This document shows positions 24,857 to 32,922 of a DNA stretch of 64,000 nt, piece after piece. The stretch is from contig DASWQH010000040.1 in NCBI GenBank assembly GCA_036403815.1, forward strand, positions 113,976-177,975, given 5' to 3'. This DNA is from JACVRN01 sp036403815 (GTDB lineage: Bacteria; Acidobacteriota; Blastocatellia; Pyrinomonadales; Pyrinomonadaceae). A program made the translations under genes and the position numbers. The first letter of the stretch is position 1. The number at the start of each line of letters is the position of its first letter. Under the pieces are notes generated by a model. That model was given only the letters and a program-made list of their open reading frames with translations. It ran no database searches and was not told the origin of the DNA.

Positions 24857-27058
24857 CTATCGTCTTGGGTAGAGCGGGCTTGTTTTGTATAGGCGGCGCA
24901 CACCCGTGGGAATAGCGTTTTCGCCTTGTATCATGACCTGCTCTTCGTTGCTGTTCGTCGAGCTGGGATCTATCAGGTTCGATGCCCAGATTGCTTCATT
25001 GTCGAAGCACCAGTCGCTGACCATCACGCCATCGCTCACCATCACACCGTCACTTACCATGACGCCGTCACTAACCATAACTCCGTCGCTCACCATCACA
25101 CCGTCGCTGACCATCACGCCATCGCTGACCATCACGCCATCGCTGACCATGACGCCGTCACTGACCATCACGCCTTCTGTGAAAATGAGATTAGTTCCAG
25201 AGGCTGATAAGCCGTCAGTGAACATGTAAGTCCCGTTCGCCTTCTGGTATCCGTCTGCCAGCACAAAGCCGCTGGTCAACGTATCTCCGTTTGGCAGCTT
25301 GTAGGCGTTCGTCAACTTCATGCGATTCGTGAACGCGATGCCTTCGACCCAGACCAGGCCATTATTGAGCGGCATGCTCTCGCCCGCTATGGACGAGGTG
25401 ACGCCGGATGTTTGATAGGTCAGGTTTCGATTCGTGATCAGATTTTCACCGGGCTTGGCGTGATTGGCATCCTGCCGAATCGCACGGGCGATTGAGACGG
25501 CGGCGCTCGTGTTCATCTCTCCTGCGCCCTCAGTGATGACGCGCTCAAAGGTGGTCATCTGTCCGGTTTGAATCATGTACTCATAAGTGGGCAGGCGCTG
25601 CGCAGTGCGCATCAGAACCGCTTTGATCATCTTGGGCGTGAGAGACGGATTGGCTTCGAGCATCAGGGCTGCTGTGCCCGCGACTGCGGGCGCTGCGAAA
25701 GATGTTCCGCTCAGGATTTGATAGGTGCCGGTGGCCTTCGGCGTGTTCGTGCTGGTGTCGCCGGAAATCAAGCCGCCGATGAGACCGCCGCCGCCGGTTG
25801 ACGAATAAGAGTAAGTCGCTGTCGGAGAGGAGACGGCGGTTTCGGCTGCGCCTATGCGATTGCCCGGAGCGACCAGGTCGGGTTTAGCCAGCCCGTCAAC
25901 AAGCGTCGGCCCGCGAGAGGAATAGGAAGCAACTGCATCGTCCGAGCGCTGGTTGGTTTGCAGCGTGTTGACGGCTCCGACCGTTATAACTTTCGGTGAA
26001 TTTGCTGGCGAGAGAATGCCGCCGTAGATGGTGCGGCCATTTGAATCTTTGCCCCAGTTACCGGCGGCCACGACGACCACTATGCCCGCATCAACGGCGC
26101 GTCCCACCGCCTGGCACAAAGGGTCTGTGCGGTAGCTCTGCGTGATGTTTGTTCCGAGCGACAGGTTCATCACGCGAATGTTGTAGGTGGATTTGTTCTG
26201 GATGACCCAGTCAATTCCGGCAATGGTACTTGAGACCTTGCCCGTGCCCTGCGAGTTCAACACGCGCACGTCAATGATGTTCGCGTTCGTGGCGATGCCG
26301 CCGTAAGTCGGAGAGCCTGGATTCTTCGCTGCGTAATCTTCGCTCGATTGCCCCGTGCCAGCCGCGACGCCCGCCGTGTGCGTGCCGTGGCCGTAACTGT
26401 CTTTGCCGTCGGTCTCGCCCGTGAAGTCAACGCGCTTCTTGATGCGGTCGTAAGTCGAAAGATAAGTTTGAGACAGTAGACCCGTGCTGAGCAGGCCGCT
26501 GGATTGTTTCTTCTCGTAGCCGACGAACTCCGCAGCATCCGGCGGGGTAATGCCGCTGTCCAAGATGGCTATGCCAACCTTGTTTCCGCCTCCGCTCGAA
26601 GCCAACGCGTCATTGTTTGCGGGCAGGACTTTGTTTGCGCCCGTAGTGATTTCCAGATGGCTGGTGTTCTCGGTCGAAGCGAGCGAGCGCACATCTTGAT
26701 CCTGCGACATCCAGGAGATTTCATCGCGCGCCGATAGCTCGGATAATTTCTCGACCGGCACATCGGCGACTATCATGCCGAGTTCGTCCATCTGCCCTTT
26801 AACGCTTGCGCCCGCATCCTGTAGCAGCGTGCGTGCTCTGTCCGCGCCTGCGCCGCTTTGAACATCAAGGATGACGCGTGTACGCTCTCCGCTTCCCGGT
26901 CTGGACTGCTCCGAGCGCAGTTTCAATGCGTCCGTCATCTTTCTAAGAAGACGACTCTTGGGGCGCTGCGTCTGCGCCCGTGCAGAGGGCATCAAGGTTC
27001 CTGCCAATGGGGTCAAGAGAGACAGGATTAAAAGAGAAACAAGGGGGAATCTACGCAT
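24857..27058 (-). CDS. Secreted subtilisin-like serine protease (S8)
   Basis: This 733-aa protein has a signal peptide (VSLLILSLLTPLAGTLMPSA) and an I9-like propeptide region (about 60-125). The S8 catalytic domain has Asp in GIAILDSGITP (near 167), His in YGHGTHTAGVA (near 222) and Ser in LSGTSFAAPAVAG (near 449). The C-terminal extension contains nine copies of a GVMVSD hexapeptide (18-bp tandem repeat, 25014-25175), then a short tail with Cys. The protein is probably exported and autoprocessed. The extension may be a stalk or a sorting/adhesive segment. No anchor motif is recognised. Confidence 0.92.
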   Translation of the reverse strand: MRRFPLVSLLILSLLTPLAGTLMPSARAQTQRPKSRLLRKMTDALKLRSEQSRPGSGERTRVILDVQSGAGADRARTLLQDAGASVKGQMDELGMIVADVPVEKLSELSARDEISWMSQDQDVRSLASTENTSHLEITTGANKVLPANNDALASSGGGNKVGIAILDSGITPPDAAEFVGYEKKQSSGLLSTGLLSQTYLSTYDRIKKRVDFTGETDGKDSYGHGTHTAGVAAGTGQSSEDYAAKNPGSPTYGGIATNANIIDVRVLNSQGTGKVSSTIAGIDWVIQNKSTYNIRVMNLSLGTNITQSYRTDPLCQAVGRAVDAGIVVVVAAGNWGKDSNGRTIYGGILSPANSPKVITVGAVNTLQTNQRSDDAVASYSSRGPTLVDGLAKPDLVAPGNRIGAAETAVSSPTATYSYSSTGGGGLIGGLISGDTSTNTPKATGTYQILSGTSFAAPAVAGTAALMLEANPSLTPKMIKAVLMRTAQRLPTYEYMIQTGQMTTFERVITEGAGEMNTSAAVSIARAIRQDANHAKPGENLITNRNLTYQTSGVTSSIAGESMPLNNGLVWVEGIAFTNRMKLTNAYKLPNGDTLTSGFVLADGYQKANGTYMFTDGLSASGTNLIFTEGVMVSDGVMVSDGVMVSDGVMVSDGVMVSDGVMVSDGVMVSDGVMVSDGVMVSDWCFDNEAIWASNLIDPSSTNSNEEQVMIQGENAIPTGVRRLYKTSPLYPRR
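25014..25175 (-). repeat. 18-bp tandem repeat, nine units, inside subtilase gene
   Basis: Nine consecutive 18-bp units (consensus on the plus strand GACCATCACGCCRTCRCT) encode the hexapeptide GVMVSD. The unit length is a multiple of three, so copy-number change would lengthen or shorten the protein without a frameshift. Units differ mainly at synonymous positions. Confidence 0.9.
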
Positions 27059-27383
27059 TTAAGATAGTGCTCCTCACGGATTACAAAAACTACAGTTGGT
27101 GCCGTGCGTGTCTTCGGTCGGGGAAACGGCACAAATCACTTAACAAGATGCATGCCGCCGGGTGATGGAGGGTTAAATCGTTGAATCTATTAGAATAGTA
27201 AAGGCTGCGTTGAAGGGCGGCTTATCTATTTGACAGAAAAGCTGTCACGGCTCTCGGTCAGAAAGAGAACGCAGCATTTTTGCCTTTCGCCTTTCTTCGT
27301 CAAGCGGCTTCATTGTAGAATCACGGTCGAGCTACTTTTCGGTTTGTTGAATGTATTTGGGAAGATAATGCCGCGCCCTTTCG
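27059..27383. other. Divergent intergenic region
   Basis: This 325-bp space lies between the divergent subtilase and rhomboid genes and should hold both promoters. I see no ORF that looks real and no strong palindrome; an exact promoter call is not possible. Confidence 0.4.
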
Positions 27384-28781
27384 GTGTGCATGGCGTCCGG
27401 CGTAGGGCTAGGTTTGTCTCTTCTCTCTTTATGCGCGAGCACCACGCCGGGGATTAATAAGAAGATTTTGTCAGACCAGAGCACGAGTTCACACGGGGAG
27501 CGACCGAGCGTGTGCCGCAATTGCAGCGCAATCGTCGGCGCAGGCGAGACCGTTTGCCCGCAATGCAGCTCGCCACTGGCTCAGGCCGAGGGCAAGGTGG
27601 AAGCGCGCCGCTCTATTTATGACCGTAAAGCGCAGGGCTTCATGCTCGACGTGTTGAAGCGTCCCTACAAATTCACGATTCTATTTCTAGTCGCCAATAT
27701 ATTCGTCTTCCTGCTCATGTGGAGTTCGAGCGGGCTTCAGTCAAGCGCTCTTGTAGCTTTCCCCAGCTCTGTGCTCGACGCATACGGAGCGAAGCTCAAC
27801 TATTTAATTGATGGAAAGCCACACCAGTGGTGGCGCTTTGTGACGCCGATTTTCATTCACGTCAACCTGCCACACATACTCATTAACATGTGGAGCCTCT
27901 GGGTCGTAGGCCCGTATGTTGAAAAGCTCTATGGCTCTGCAAAGTTTGTCTTCTTCTGGGTGCTGACGGGCGTGGCCGGAGTCGTCGCAAGTTATCTGAC
28001 CGTTCGCCCAGAGATGCACGTCAACTCCGTCGGTCGCTTTCTCTTCAAGACGATGGATAATCCTTCTGCCGGAGCTTCCGGCGCTCTCTTCGGACTGGTC
28101 GGCGTGCTCTTCGTCTTCGGCATAAAGTTTCGCCATGAGCTGCCCGATGGATTCAAGCGCGCCTTCGGCACAGGGCTGCTGCCTATGATCCTGATGAATC
28201 TTTTCATAGGCTTTCTGGGGCGCGGCTTCATAGACAACGCGGCGCACCTTGGCGGCTTCGCTGCGGGCGCGCTCACAGCGCTTTTTGTTGGCTACAAACG
28301 ACCGGGCGAGCGCGGTACGGTTGCAATCATCTGGCACATTCTTCAACTGGCCGCGCTCGTGCTCGTCGCCTTGAGCTTCCTGATGGTGGCGCGAAATTTT
28401 CCAGGCAGGCAAAGCTTGAATGTTTCCGGCAGACAAGCCTACATAGAAGCTATCAACCAGGGACAGAGAGCTTTAATCACTGCCATGACTGAAGGAGATG
28501 CGAGCGCCATCGATGCTGCGACGAAAGCTCTGGACAACGCGCCGCATCTGGATGACGAGGCCACTGCAATCGTAAACGGAATGAAGCCCATGCTGGAGAG
28601 CGCGCGCAATTACACCCGGATGACGCCCGGCAAAGAGCGCGAAAGTGAAGCAAACAAGATTGAAGCGGATTACGAGTCGTGGAAGGAGCGGCGCGACCGC
28701 TGGGTTAAAGAGAACGGCGACAAGTACGGCATTGAGTTTACACCTCTGGAAGATAGCCAAGACAATACGGACAAAAAGTAG
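27384..28781 (+). CDS. Rhomboid-family intramembrane serine protease with zinc ribbon
   Basis: This is a polytopic membrane protease. An N-terminal zinc-ribbon-like segment (CRNC...CPQC) precedes six or so transmembrane helices. The catalytic Ser is in GASGALFGLVG and the catalytic His in NAAHLGGFAAG. The HxxxN-type helix 2 motif is in HVNLPHILINMWSLW. A charged helical C-terminal tail of about 100 residues (amphipathic, Ala/Glu/Lys-rich) follows the last helix. The furthest upstream ATG is 27384, but residues 1-28 look unlike a start. A TTG at 27468, just after an AAGAAG sequence, gives a more natural N-terminus ahead of the zinc ribbon. Confidence 0.88.
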   Translation: MCMASGVGLGLSLLSLCASTTPGINKKILSDQSTSSHGERPSVCRNCSAIVGAGETVCPQCSSPLAQAEGKVEARRSIYDRKAQGFMLDVLKRPYKFTILFLVANIFVFLLMWSSSGLQSSALVAFPSSVLDAYGAKLNYLIDGKPHQWWRFVTPIFIHVNLPHILINMWSLWVVGPYVEKLYGSAKFVFFWVLTGVAGVVASYLTVRPEMHVNSVGRFLFKTMDNPSAGASGALFGLVGVLFVFGIKFRHELPDGFKRAFGTGLLPMILMNLFIGFLGRGFIDNAAHLGGFAAGALTALFVGYKRPGERGTVAIIWHILQLAALVLVALSFLMVARNFPGRQSLNVSGRQAYIEAINQGQRALITAMTEGDASAIDAATKALDNAPHLDDEATAIVNGMKPMLESARNYTRMTPGKERESEANKIEADYESWKERRDRWVKENGDKYGIEFTPLEDSQDNTDKK

Positions 28782-28836
28782 CTCGAAAAGTTTAAGAATA
28801 ATCGCTCGACTAAAAAGTTAGGAGAAAAGAGTAGAG

Positions 28837-29727
28837 ATGGATATTAAGAAAGTAGGTGTGCTCGGCTGCGGCCTGATGGGATCGGGCATTGCGCAGACGG
28901 CGGCCACCGCAGGTTTCGATGTAGTGGTGCGCGAAGTCTCGGACGAGCTTTGCGAGAGAGGCTTCGGCGGCATTGATAAATCGCTCGCACGCTTCGCGGA
29001 GAAGGGAACTATAACCGCCGAACAGCAGCAGGAGATTCGTGGTCGCCTGAGTGGCACAACCCGGTTGCAAGACCTCTCCGACTGCGACATTATCATCGAA
29101 GCCATCATAGAAAATCTGGACATCAAGCGCGACACTTACAGGCAACTGGACGAGTTCTGTAAGCCGGAGACCATCCTGGCCTCGAACACGTCTTCGCTTT
29201 CAATCACGGAGATGATGACGGCCACGCGGCCTGAACGACAGCGCCGCTTCATAGGCATGCATTTCTTCAACCCCGTTCCCCTGATGAAGCTCGTCGAAGT
29301 CGTCCGCACCATCCTGACCGACGCAGAGGTTTACGAGCGCGCCGTAGAGTTTGGCCGCCAGCTTGGCAAAGTCCCTGTGCGTACGAGCGACAAGACGGGT
29401 TTTATAGTCAACCGCCTGCTCGTGCCCTACATGCTCGACGCCGTGCGCGCACTGGAAGAGGGCGTAGGCTCAATCGTTGATATTGATAATGCCATGAAGC
29501 TTGGGTGCGGTTATCCTATGGGGCCGTTCACGCTGGGCGACTTCGTGGGACTGGATACGACCTACTACATAGCCGAGATTATGTTCAACGAGTTTCGCGA
29601 AAAGCGTTTTGCCCCGCCGCCGCTTCTCAAACGAATGGTGCTCGCTGGCCTCTACGGGCGCAAAACGGGGCGCGGCTTCTACGACTACAAAGACCCCAAG
29701 AACCCTACGCCAATGAAACTGCTATAA
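28837..29727 (+). CDS. 3-hydroxybutyryl-CoA dehydrogenase
   Basis: The enzyme interconverts acetoacetyl-CoA and 3-hydroxybutyryl-CoA with NAD(P) in fatty-acid or butyrate/PHB metabolism. The 296-aa protein has the Rossmann GxGxxG motif (VLGCGLMGSGIAQ), the catalytic-His region GMHFFNPVPLMKLVEVV and the C-terminal dimerisation domain (YPMGPFTLGDFVGLDT). Length is normal for the single-domain family. A good ribosome binding site (TAGGAGAAAAG) precedes the ATG. It is followed by an enoyl-CoA hydratase gene, so the pair covers two consecutive beta-oxidation-type steps. Confidence 0.93.
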   Translation: MDIKKVGVLGCGLMGSGIAQTAATAGFDVVVREVSDELCERGFGGIDKSLARFAEKGTITAEQQQEIRGRLSGTTRLQDLSDCDIIIEAIIENLDIKRDTYRQLDEFCKPETILASNTSSLSITEMMTATRPERQRRFIGMHFFNPVPLMKLVEVVRTILTDAEVYERAVEFGRQLGKVPVRTSDKTGFIVNRLLVPYMLDAVRALEEGVGSIVDIDNAMKLGCGYPMGPFTLGDFVGLDTTYYIAEIMFNEFREKRFAPPPLLKRMVLAGLYGRKTGRGFYDYKDPKNPTPMKLL

Positions 29728-29826
29728 GTCTATAGAGTCTGGAGAGTCTCGGAGAGTCTAGAGAGTGAAAAGAAAATCCAGTTGACTCTCTGGACTCTCT
29801 AGACTCTCCAGACTCTATAGACTCTT
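29728..29826. repeat. Intergenic hairpin, word AGAGTCTGGAGAGTCT
   Basis: The left arm (29728-29767) carries AGAGTCT/GGAGAGTCT units and the right arm (29783-29826) their complement. It ends 4 nt before the start codon of the enoyl-CoA hydratase gene and leaves no room for a standard ribosome binding site. Confidence 0.85.
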
Positions 29827-29830
29827 TCCC

Positions 29831-30604
29831 ATGTCCATTATTTATGAAGCACGCGATTTCGTAGCTCTTGTCCGGCTTAACAGGCCGGAGAAGATGAATG
29901 CGCTGTCGGGCGAAATGCTGGACGAGCTGCGCGGGGTGTTCGAGCAAATCAAGCGCGAGAGCAAGATGCGCGCGGTTATCCTGACGGGCGCGGGCGAGCG
30001 AGCCTTCAGCGCTGGCACGGACATAGGGGAGTTGCGGCAACTCGATAGAGAGGGCGCGCGGCGCGCATCATTGCGCGGGCAAGAGGTGTGCGAGCTTATA
30101 GAAGATTGCGCTGTGCCTGTCATCGCTGCCGTGAATGGTGTGGCGGCGGGCGGAGGCTGCGAGCTTGCGCTCTGCTGTCACATTCGCCTCGCTTCAGAGA
30201 ATGCAGAGTTCAGTCTGCCCGAAACCGAGCTTGGCATGATTCCGGCGTATGGAGGAACGCAGCGCGCCCCACGCGCCCTCGGCATGAGCCGCGCTCTTGA
30301 AATGCTGCTCACAGGCCAGCCGCTTTCGGCCAAAGATGCCTTGCGCTACGGCTTAGTCAATCGCGTCGTAGAGCCTTCGCGTCTTCTGACGGAAGCGGAA
30401 GCTCTTGCCAGCACCATCTCTGAGCTTGCGCCCCTTGCCATACGCGCCTGTCTGGAAGCCGTCACGCGCGGGATTGATCTTCCTCTTGAACAGGGATTAG
30501 AGCTGGAAGCCGAATTGTTCAGTCGCCTTTTCTACACGGAGGACGTGCGCGAAGGCACACGCGCCTTTCTGGAAAAACGCCCGCCCGTCTTCAAAGGCAG
30601 ATAG
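29831..30604 (+). CDS. Enoyl-CoA hydratase/isomerase family protein
   Basis: This 257-aa crotonase-fold protein shows the oxyanion-hole segments AFSAGTDIGEL and NGVAAGGGCELAL. The catalytic-glutamate region follows (FSLPETELGMIPAYGGTQRA, with both Glu positions of the hydratase pattern apparently present). It most likely hydrates 2-enoyl-CoA esters. It is encoded directly after a 3-hydroxyacyl-CoA dehydrogenase. Confidence 0.9.
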   Translation: MSIIYEARDFVALVRLNRPEKMNALSGEMLDELRGVFEQIKRESKMRAVILTGAGERAFSAGTDIGELRQLDREGARRASLRGQEVCELIEDCAVPVIAAVNGVAAGGGCELALCCHIRLASENAEFSLPETELGMIPAYGGTQRAPRALGMSRALEMLLTGQPLSAKDALRYGLVNRVVEPSRLLTEAEALASTISELAPLAIRACLEAVTRGIDLPLEQGLELEAELFSRLFYTEDVREGTRAFLEKRPPVFKGR

Positions 30605-30676
30605 ATTTGCTTCCTCCGTGTCGGCGGGCGTAGAATCAATCAACACTTGCGCCTCCTTAACCACGGAGATGCTGAT

Positions 30677-31051
30677 ATGAATGAAGATTCTACAAAGAAA
30701 CTCAGCGACCAGCCGAACGGCAGGTTCGATGAGCTTTTCCAGATGGTACAAGCAATCCGCTCGGAACTCGCCGAGTTGAAGCAGACTGTTGATGCTCGCC
30801 TTTACGACACGCGCCCTGTCTGGGAGAAAGTACAGGCCGACATCACACAGCTTCAGGAAGGACAAAAGAGCATGTCGGCAAGTCAGCAGCGCTTTGAAGA
30901 GAGACTTGAAGCGTTGCGTGATGATGTGCGTACGGGCTTTCGTGATCTGAAGCGGCAGTTCAGCGTCCTGAATGATACCTTTCTGGAAGTGCGCGCGGAT
31001 TATAAGGATTTGGACAAGCGCGTGTACCAGTTAGAGAGCCAGCGCACCTGA
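30677..31051 (+). CDS. Small coiled-coil protein, function unknown
   Basis: The start is taken as the ATG at 30677, preceded by GGAG at a proper distance. It gives a 124-aa hydrophilic protein predicted to be almost wholly coiled coil: heptads run through LFQMVQAIRSELAELKQTV, LQEGQKSMSASQQRFEERL and FRDLKRQFSVLNDTFLEV. There is no membrane segment. Similar short proteins are common and have no assigned role. The stop codon overlaps a perfect 8-bp stem (31048-31055 with 31059-31066, loop AAA). Confidence 0.6.
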   Translation: MNEDSTKKLSDQPNGRFDELFQMVQAIRSELAELKQTVDARLYDTRPVWEKVQADITQLQEGQKSMSASQQRFEERLEALRDDVRTGFRDLKRQFSVLNDTFLEVRADYKDLDKRVYQLESQRT

Positions 31052-31264
31052 AGCCAAAGGCTTCAGAGCGGTCAGGCTACAAACTTTTGAAAATCAGAGC
31101 GCCGGTCAATGAGTTGTATCTGATTGCTCATCTGATAATTGCATTCCCGCACACATTATTCCTCCTTCTCTTTTCATCCCTACTTGTCACTCGCGCCTCG
31201 CTTCACCTATACTGCCAACGCTTTCACAAATCGCTCGATTGAAAATTTTGGAGAGAAACTTTAG

Positions 31265-31744
31265 TTGCAGCCTGTCATTCATCAAGGACGCTTAAGTGCC
31301 GAAGGGTTTCGCTTCGCCGTCGTTGCCAGCCGCTGGAATAATTTTCTGACGGCGCGGCTCGTCGAAGGTGCGCTCGATGCTCTTGAGCGTCTGGGTGCGG
31401 ATGAAAAGGCTGTAGAGGTCTTCAAAGTTCCGGGGTCATGGGAGATTCCGCTCATGGCTCACAAGCTTGCGGCTTCGGGTCGCTGGGACGCTGTGGTCTG
31501 CCTGGGCACGATCATACGCGGCGACACGCCGCACTTCGATTACGTCGCGGCGGAAGCGGCCAAGGGAATTGCGCACGCCGGAATGGAGACGGGCGTACCC
31601 GTACTTTTCGGCATCGTCACGGCAGACACGCTCGAACAGGCCATTGACCGGGCGGGTGTGAAAGCGGGCAACAAGGGGTTCGAAGCCGCCATGTCGGCTG
31701 TCGAGTTAGCTAATCTTTACAAAGAAGTAAAAAGTAAGCAGTGA
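31265..31744 (+). CDS. ribH: 6,7-dimethyl-8-ribityllumazine synthase
   Basis: RibH condenses 5-amino-6-ribitylaminouracil with 3,4-dihydroxybutanone phosphate in the penultimate riboflavin step and forms icosahedral or pentameric assemblies. The 159-aa protein shows the substrate-binding SRWNNFLTARLVEGAL, PGSWEIP and GTIIRGDTPHFDYVA motifs, the last with the catalytic His. The start is TTG at 31265 after GGAGAGAAAC. The last residues and stop lie inside the left arm of the following hairpin repeat. The 213-bp gap upstream should hold its promoter. Confidence 0.95.
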   Translation: MQPVIHQGRLSAEGFRFAVVASRWNNFLTARLVEGALDALERLGADEKAVEVFKVPGSWEIPLMAHKLAASGRWDAVVCLGTIIRGDTPHFDYVAAEAAKGIAHAGMETGVPVLFGIVTADTLEQAIDRAGVKAGNKGFEAAMSAVELANLYKEVKSKQ

Positions 31745-31801
31745 GCAGTGAGCAGTCATTACATTTTCACTGCTCACTGCTCACTGTTTACTGCTCACTG
31801 A
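31735..31801. repeat. Intergenic hairpin, word AGTGAGCAGTGAGC
   Basis: The left arm (31735-31757) has repeated GCAGTGA units and the right arm (31767-31800) repeated TCACTGC units. The left arm contains the final codons and stop of ribH, and the right arm ends 7 nt before nusB. Confidence 0.85.
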
Positions 31802-31807
31802 GGTTTT

Positions 31808-32293
31808 ATGGGGTCGAGGCGTAAGGCGCGTGAAAGCGCCTTGCAAATGCTCTTTGCGGCGGATGTTTCCAAGACGCGCGTGGACGAACTTGTGCGTTCC
31901 TACTGGTCTGAGCTGGGCGACGCAGATGTGACTCCCGCCGCACAGGAATTCGCAACGCGACTGGCGACGGGGACGCTCAGTAGGCTCGAAGCTCTGGACG
32001 AACGCATACGCTCGCGCGCAGAGCACTGGCGCATCTCGCGCATGGCGATTGTAGACCGCAACATTCTGCGGCTCGCCGTCTACGAGTTCCTGCATGAGCC
32101 TACGCCGCGCACGGTCGCCATCAACGAAGCGCTTGAGATTGCTCGACGCTTTTCCACCTACGAGGCGACGCAGTTCATCAACGGAATCCTGGACGCCATC
32201 AAGCGCGATCTGGATGAAGAACAGCCACAGCAGAGCGTAAACTCGCTGGATGCTGAAGAACAAGGCGGGGACGAACAGTCGGCTTTAGCTTAA
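31808..32293 (+). CDS. nusB: Transcription antitermination factor NusB
   Basis: NusB, with NusE, binds boxA RNA and prevents premature termination in rRNA operons. The 161-aa protein has the all-helical NusB fold with ARESALQMLFAADV at the start and the family-typical RMAIVDRNILRLAVYEFL and NEALEIARRFS segments. The acidic C-terminal tail (about 25 residues) extends past the domain. ribH-nusB adjacency is widespread in bacteria. Confidence 0.95.
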   Translation: MGSRRKARESALQMLFAADVSKTRVDELVRSYWSELGDADVTPAAQEFATRLATGTLSRLEALDERIRSRAEHWRISRMAIVDRNILRLAVYEFLHEPTPRTVAINEALEIARRFSTYEATQFINGILDAIKRDLDEEQPQQSVNSLDAEEQGGDEQSALA

Positions 32294-32339
32294 CCCTCCC
32301 ACACGACGAGCAGGTTATTCACAACTCTAATTGAAAGGA

Positions 32340-32393
32340 ACGAGCGCGTGCTTTCAACCCGACTGGAGGCGTACGCTCGTGCGGATTTTTTTT
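32340..32393 (+). terminator. Rho-independent terminator after nusB
   Basis: A 7-bp stem (ACGAGCG, 32340-32346, with CGCTCGT, 32374-32380) and a long loop are followed by GCGGA and eight T residues (32386-32393). It separates ribH-nusB from cheY-cheA. Confidence 0.65.
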
Positions 32394-32464
32394 GAGTCTT
32401 CATCGTGTATGCGGGTGATTTGTGTGCTCCTGAGGAAGACTCTTCTATTATCCGGAAACAGAAA

Positions 32465-32836
32465 ATGAAGCGCATACTCGTGGCCGACGATTCAATGGCA
32501 ACGCGCGCATTAGTTGCGGCGGCGCTCGCCGAGCTTAAAAATATTCAGGTCGAGCGCGTCTCGACCGGCATCGAAGCCATCAAGCTTCTGAGCACGACCG
32601 CGATTGACTTGGTGCTCACGGACATTCACATGCCTGAGATAAACGGGCTTGAGCTGGTACGCTTCATCAAGTCTGACCAGCGGTTGCGCTCCATCCCGGT
32701 CATAGTCATCTCGACCGAAGCGGCGGAAGATGATCGCCGTCGCGCCCTCAGCCTCGGCGCGGACGATTATCTTCCCAAACCCTTCACCGCTCCACAGCTA
32801 CAGCACACCATCAATAAACACCTCGTAAATCGTTAA
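32465..32836 (+). CDS. cheY: CheY-like response regulator
   Basis: This 123-aa stand-alone receiver domain has the acidic pair D8-D9, phospho-acceptor D53 (VLTDIHMPEING), the Ser/Thr switch in VIVISTEA and the conserved Lys in DYLPKPF. The ATG at 32465 is chosen because the receiver fold starts there and GGAAAC lies upstream; a longer reading from 32405 adds 20 unconserved residues. It precedes cheA and is presumably its phosphotransfer partner. Its last codons lie in a hairpin-repeat arm. Confidence 0.9.
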   Translation: MKRILVADDSMATRALVAAALAELKNIQVERVSTGIEAIKLLSTTAIDLVLTDIHMPEINGLELVRFIKSDQRLRSIPVIVISTEAAEDDRRRALSLGADDYLPKPFTAPQLQHTINKHLVNR

Positions 32837-32918
32837 TCGTCAACCGTGAATCGCCAGTAGAGAAAAACAGTTTCTACTATTCATGATTTACGATTAGCGA
32901 TTTACGAGTTACGATTCA
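32820..32918. repeat. Intergenic hairpin, word CGTAAATCGTTAATCGT
   Basis: The left arm (32820-32853) contains AATCGT-type copies and the right arm (32881-32917) the complementary ACGATT copies. The left arm encodes the C-terminal residues and stop of the cheY-like gene; the right arm ends 5 nt before the cheA start. Confidence 0.8.
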
Positions 32919-32922
32919 AATT

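Noticed and set aside
25014..25175. Tandem array considered as CRISPR
   Set aside because: Units are contiguous, without unique spacers, and in frame inside a protease gene.
24885..25229. Plus-strand frames rich in TITPSL or HHAI repeats
   Set aside because: They mirror the 18-bp tandem array of the subtilase gene on the other strand.
31100..31125. CGCCGGTCAATGAGTTGTATC resembling an attC right half
   Set aside because: No complementary left half with R''/L'' boxes was found; likely chance similarity.
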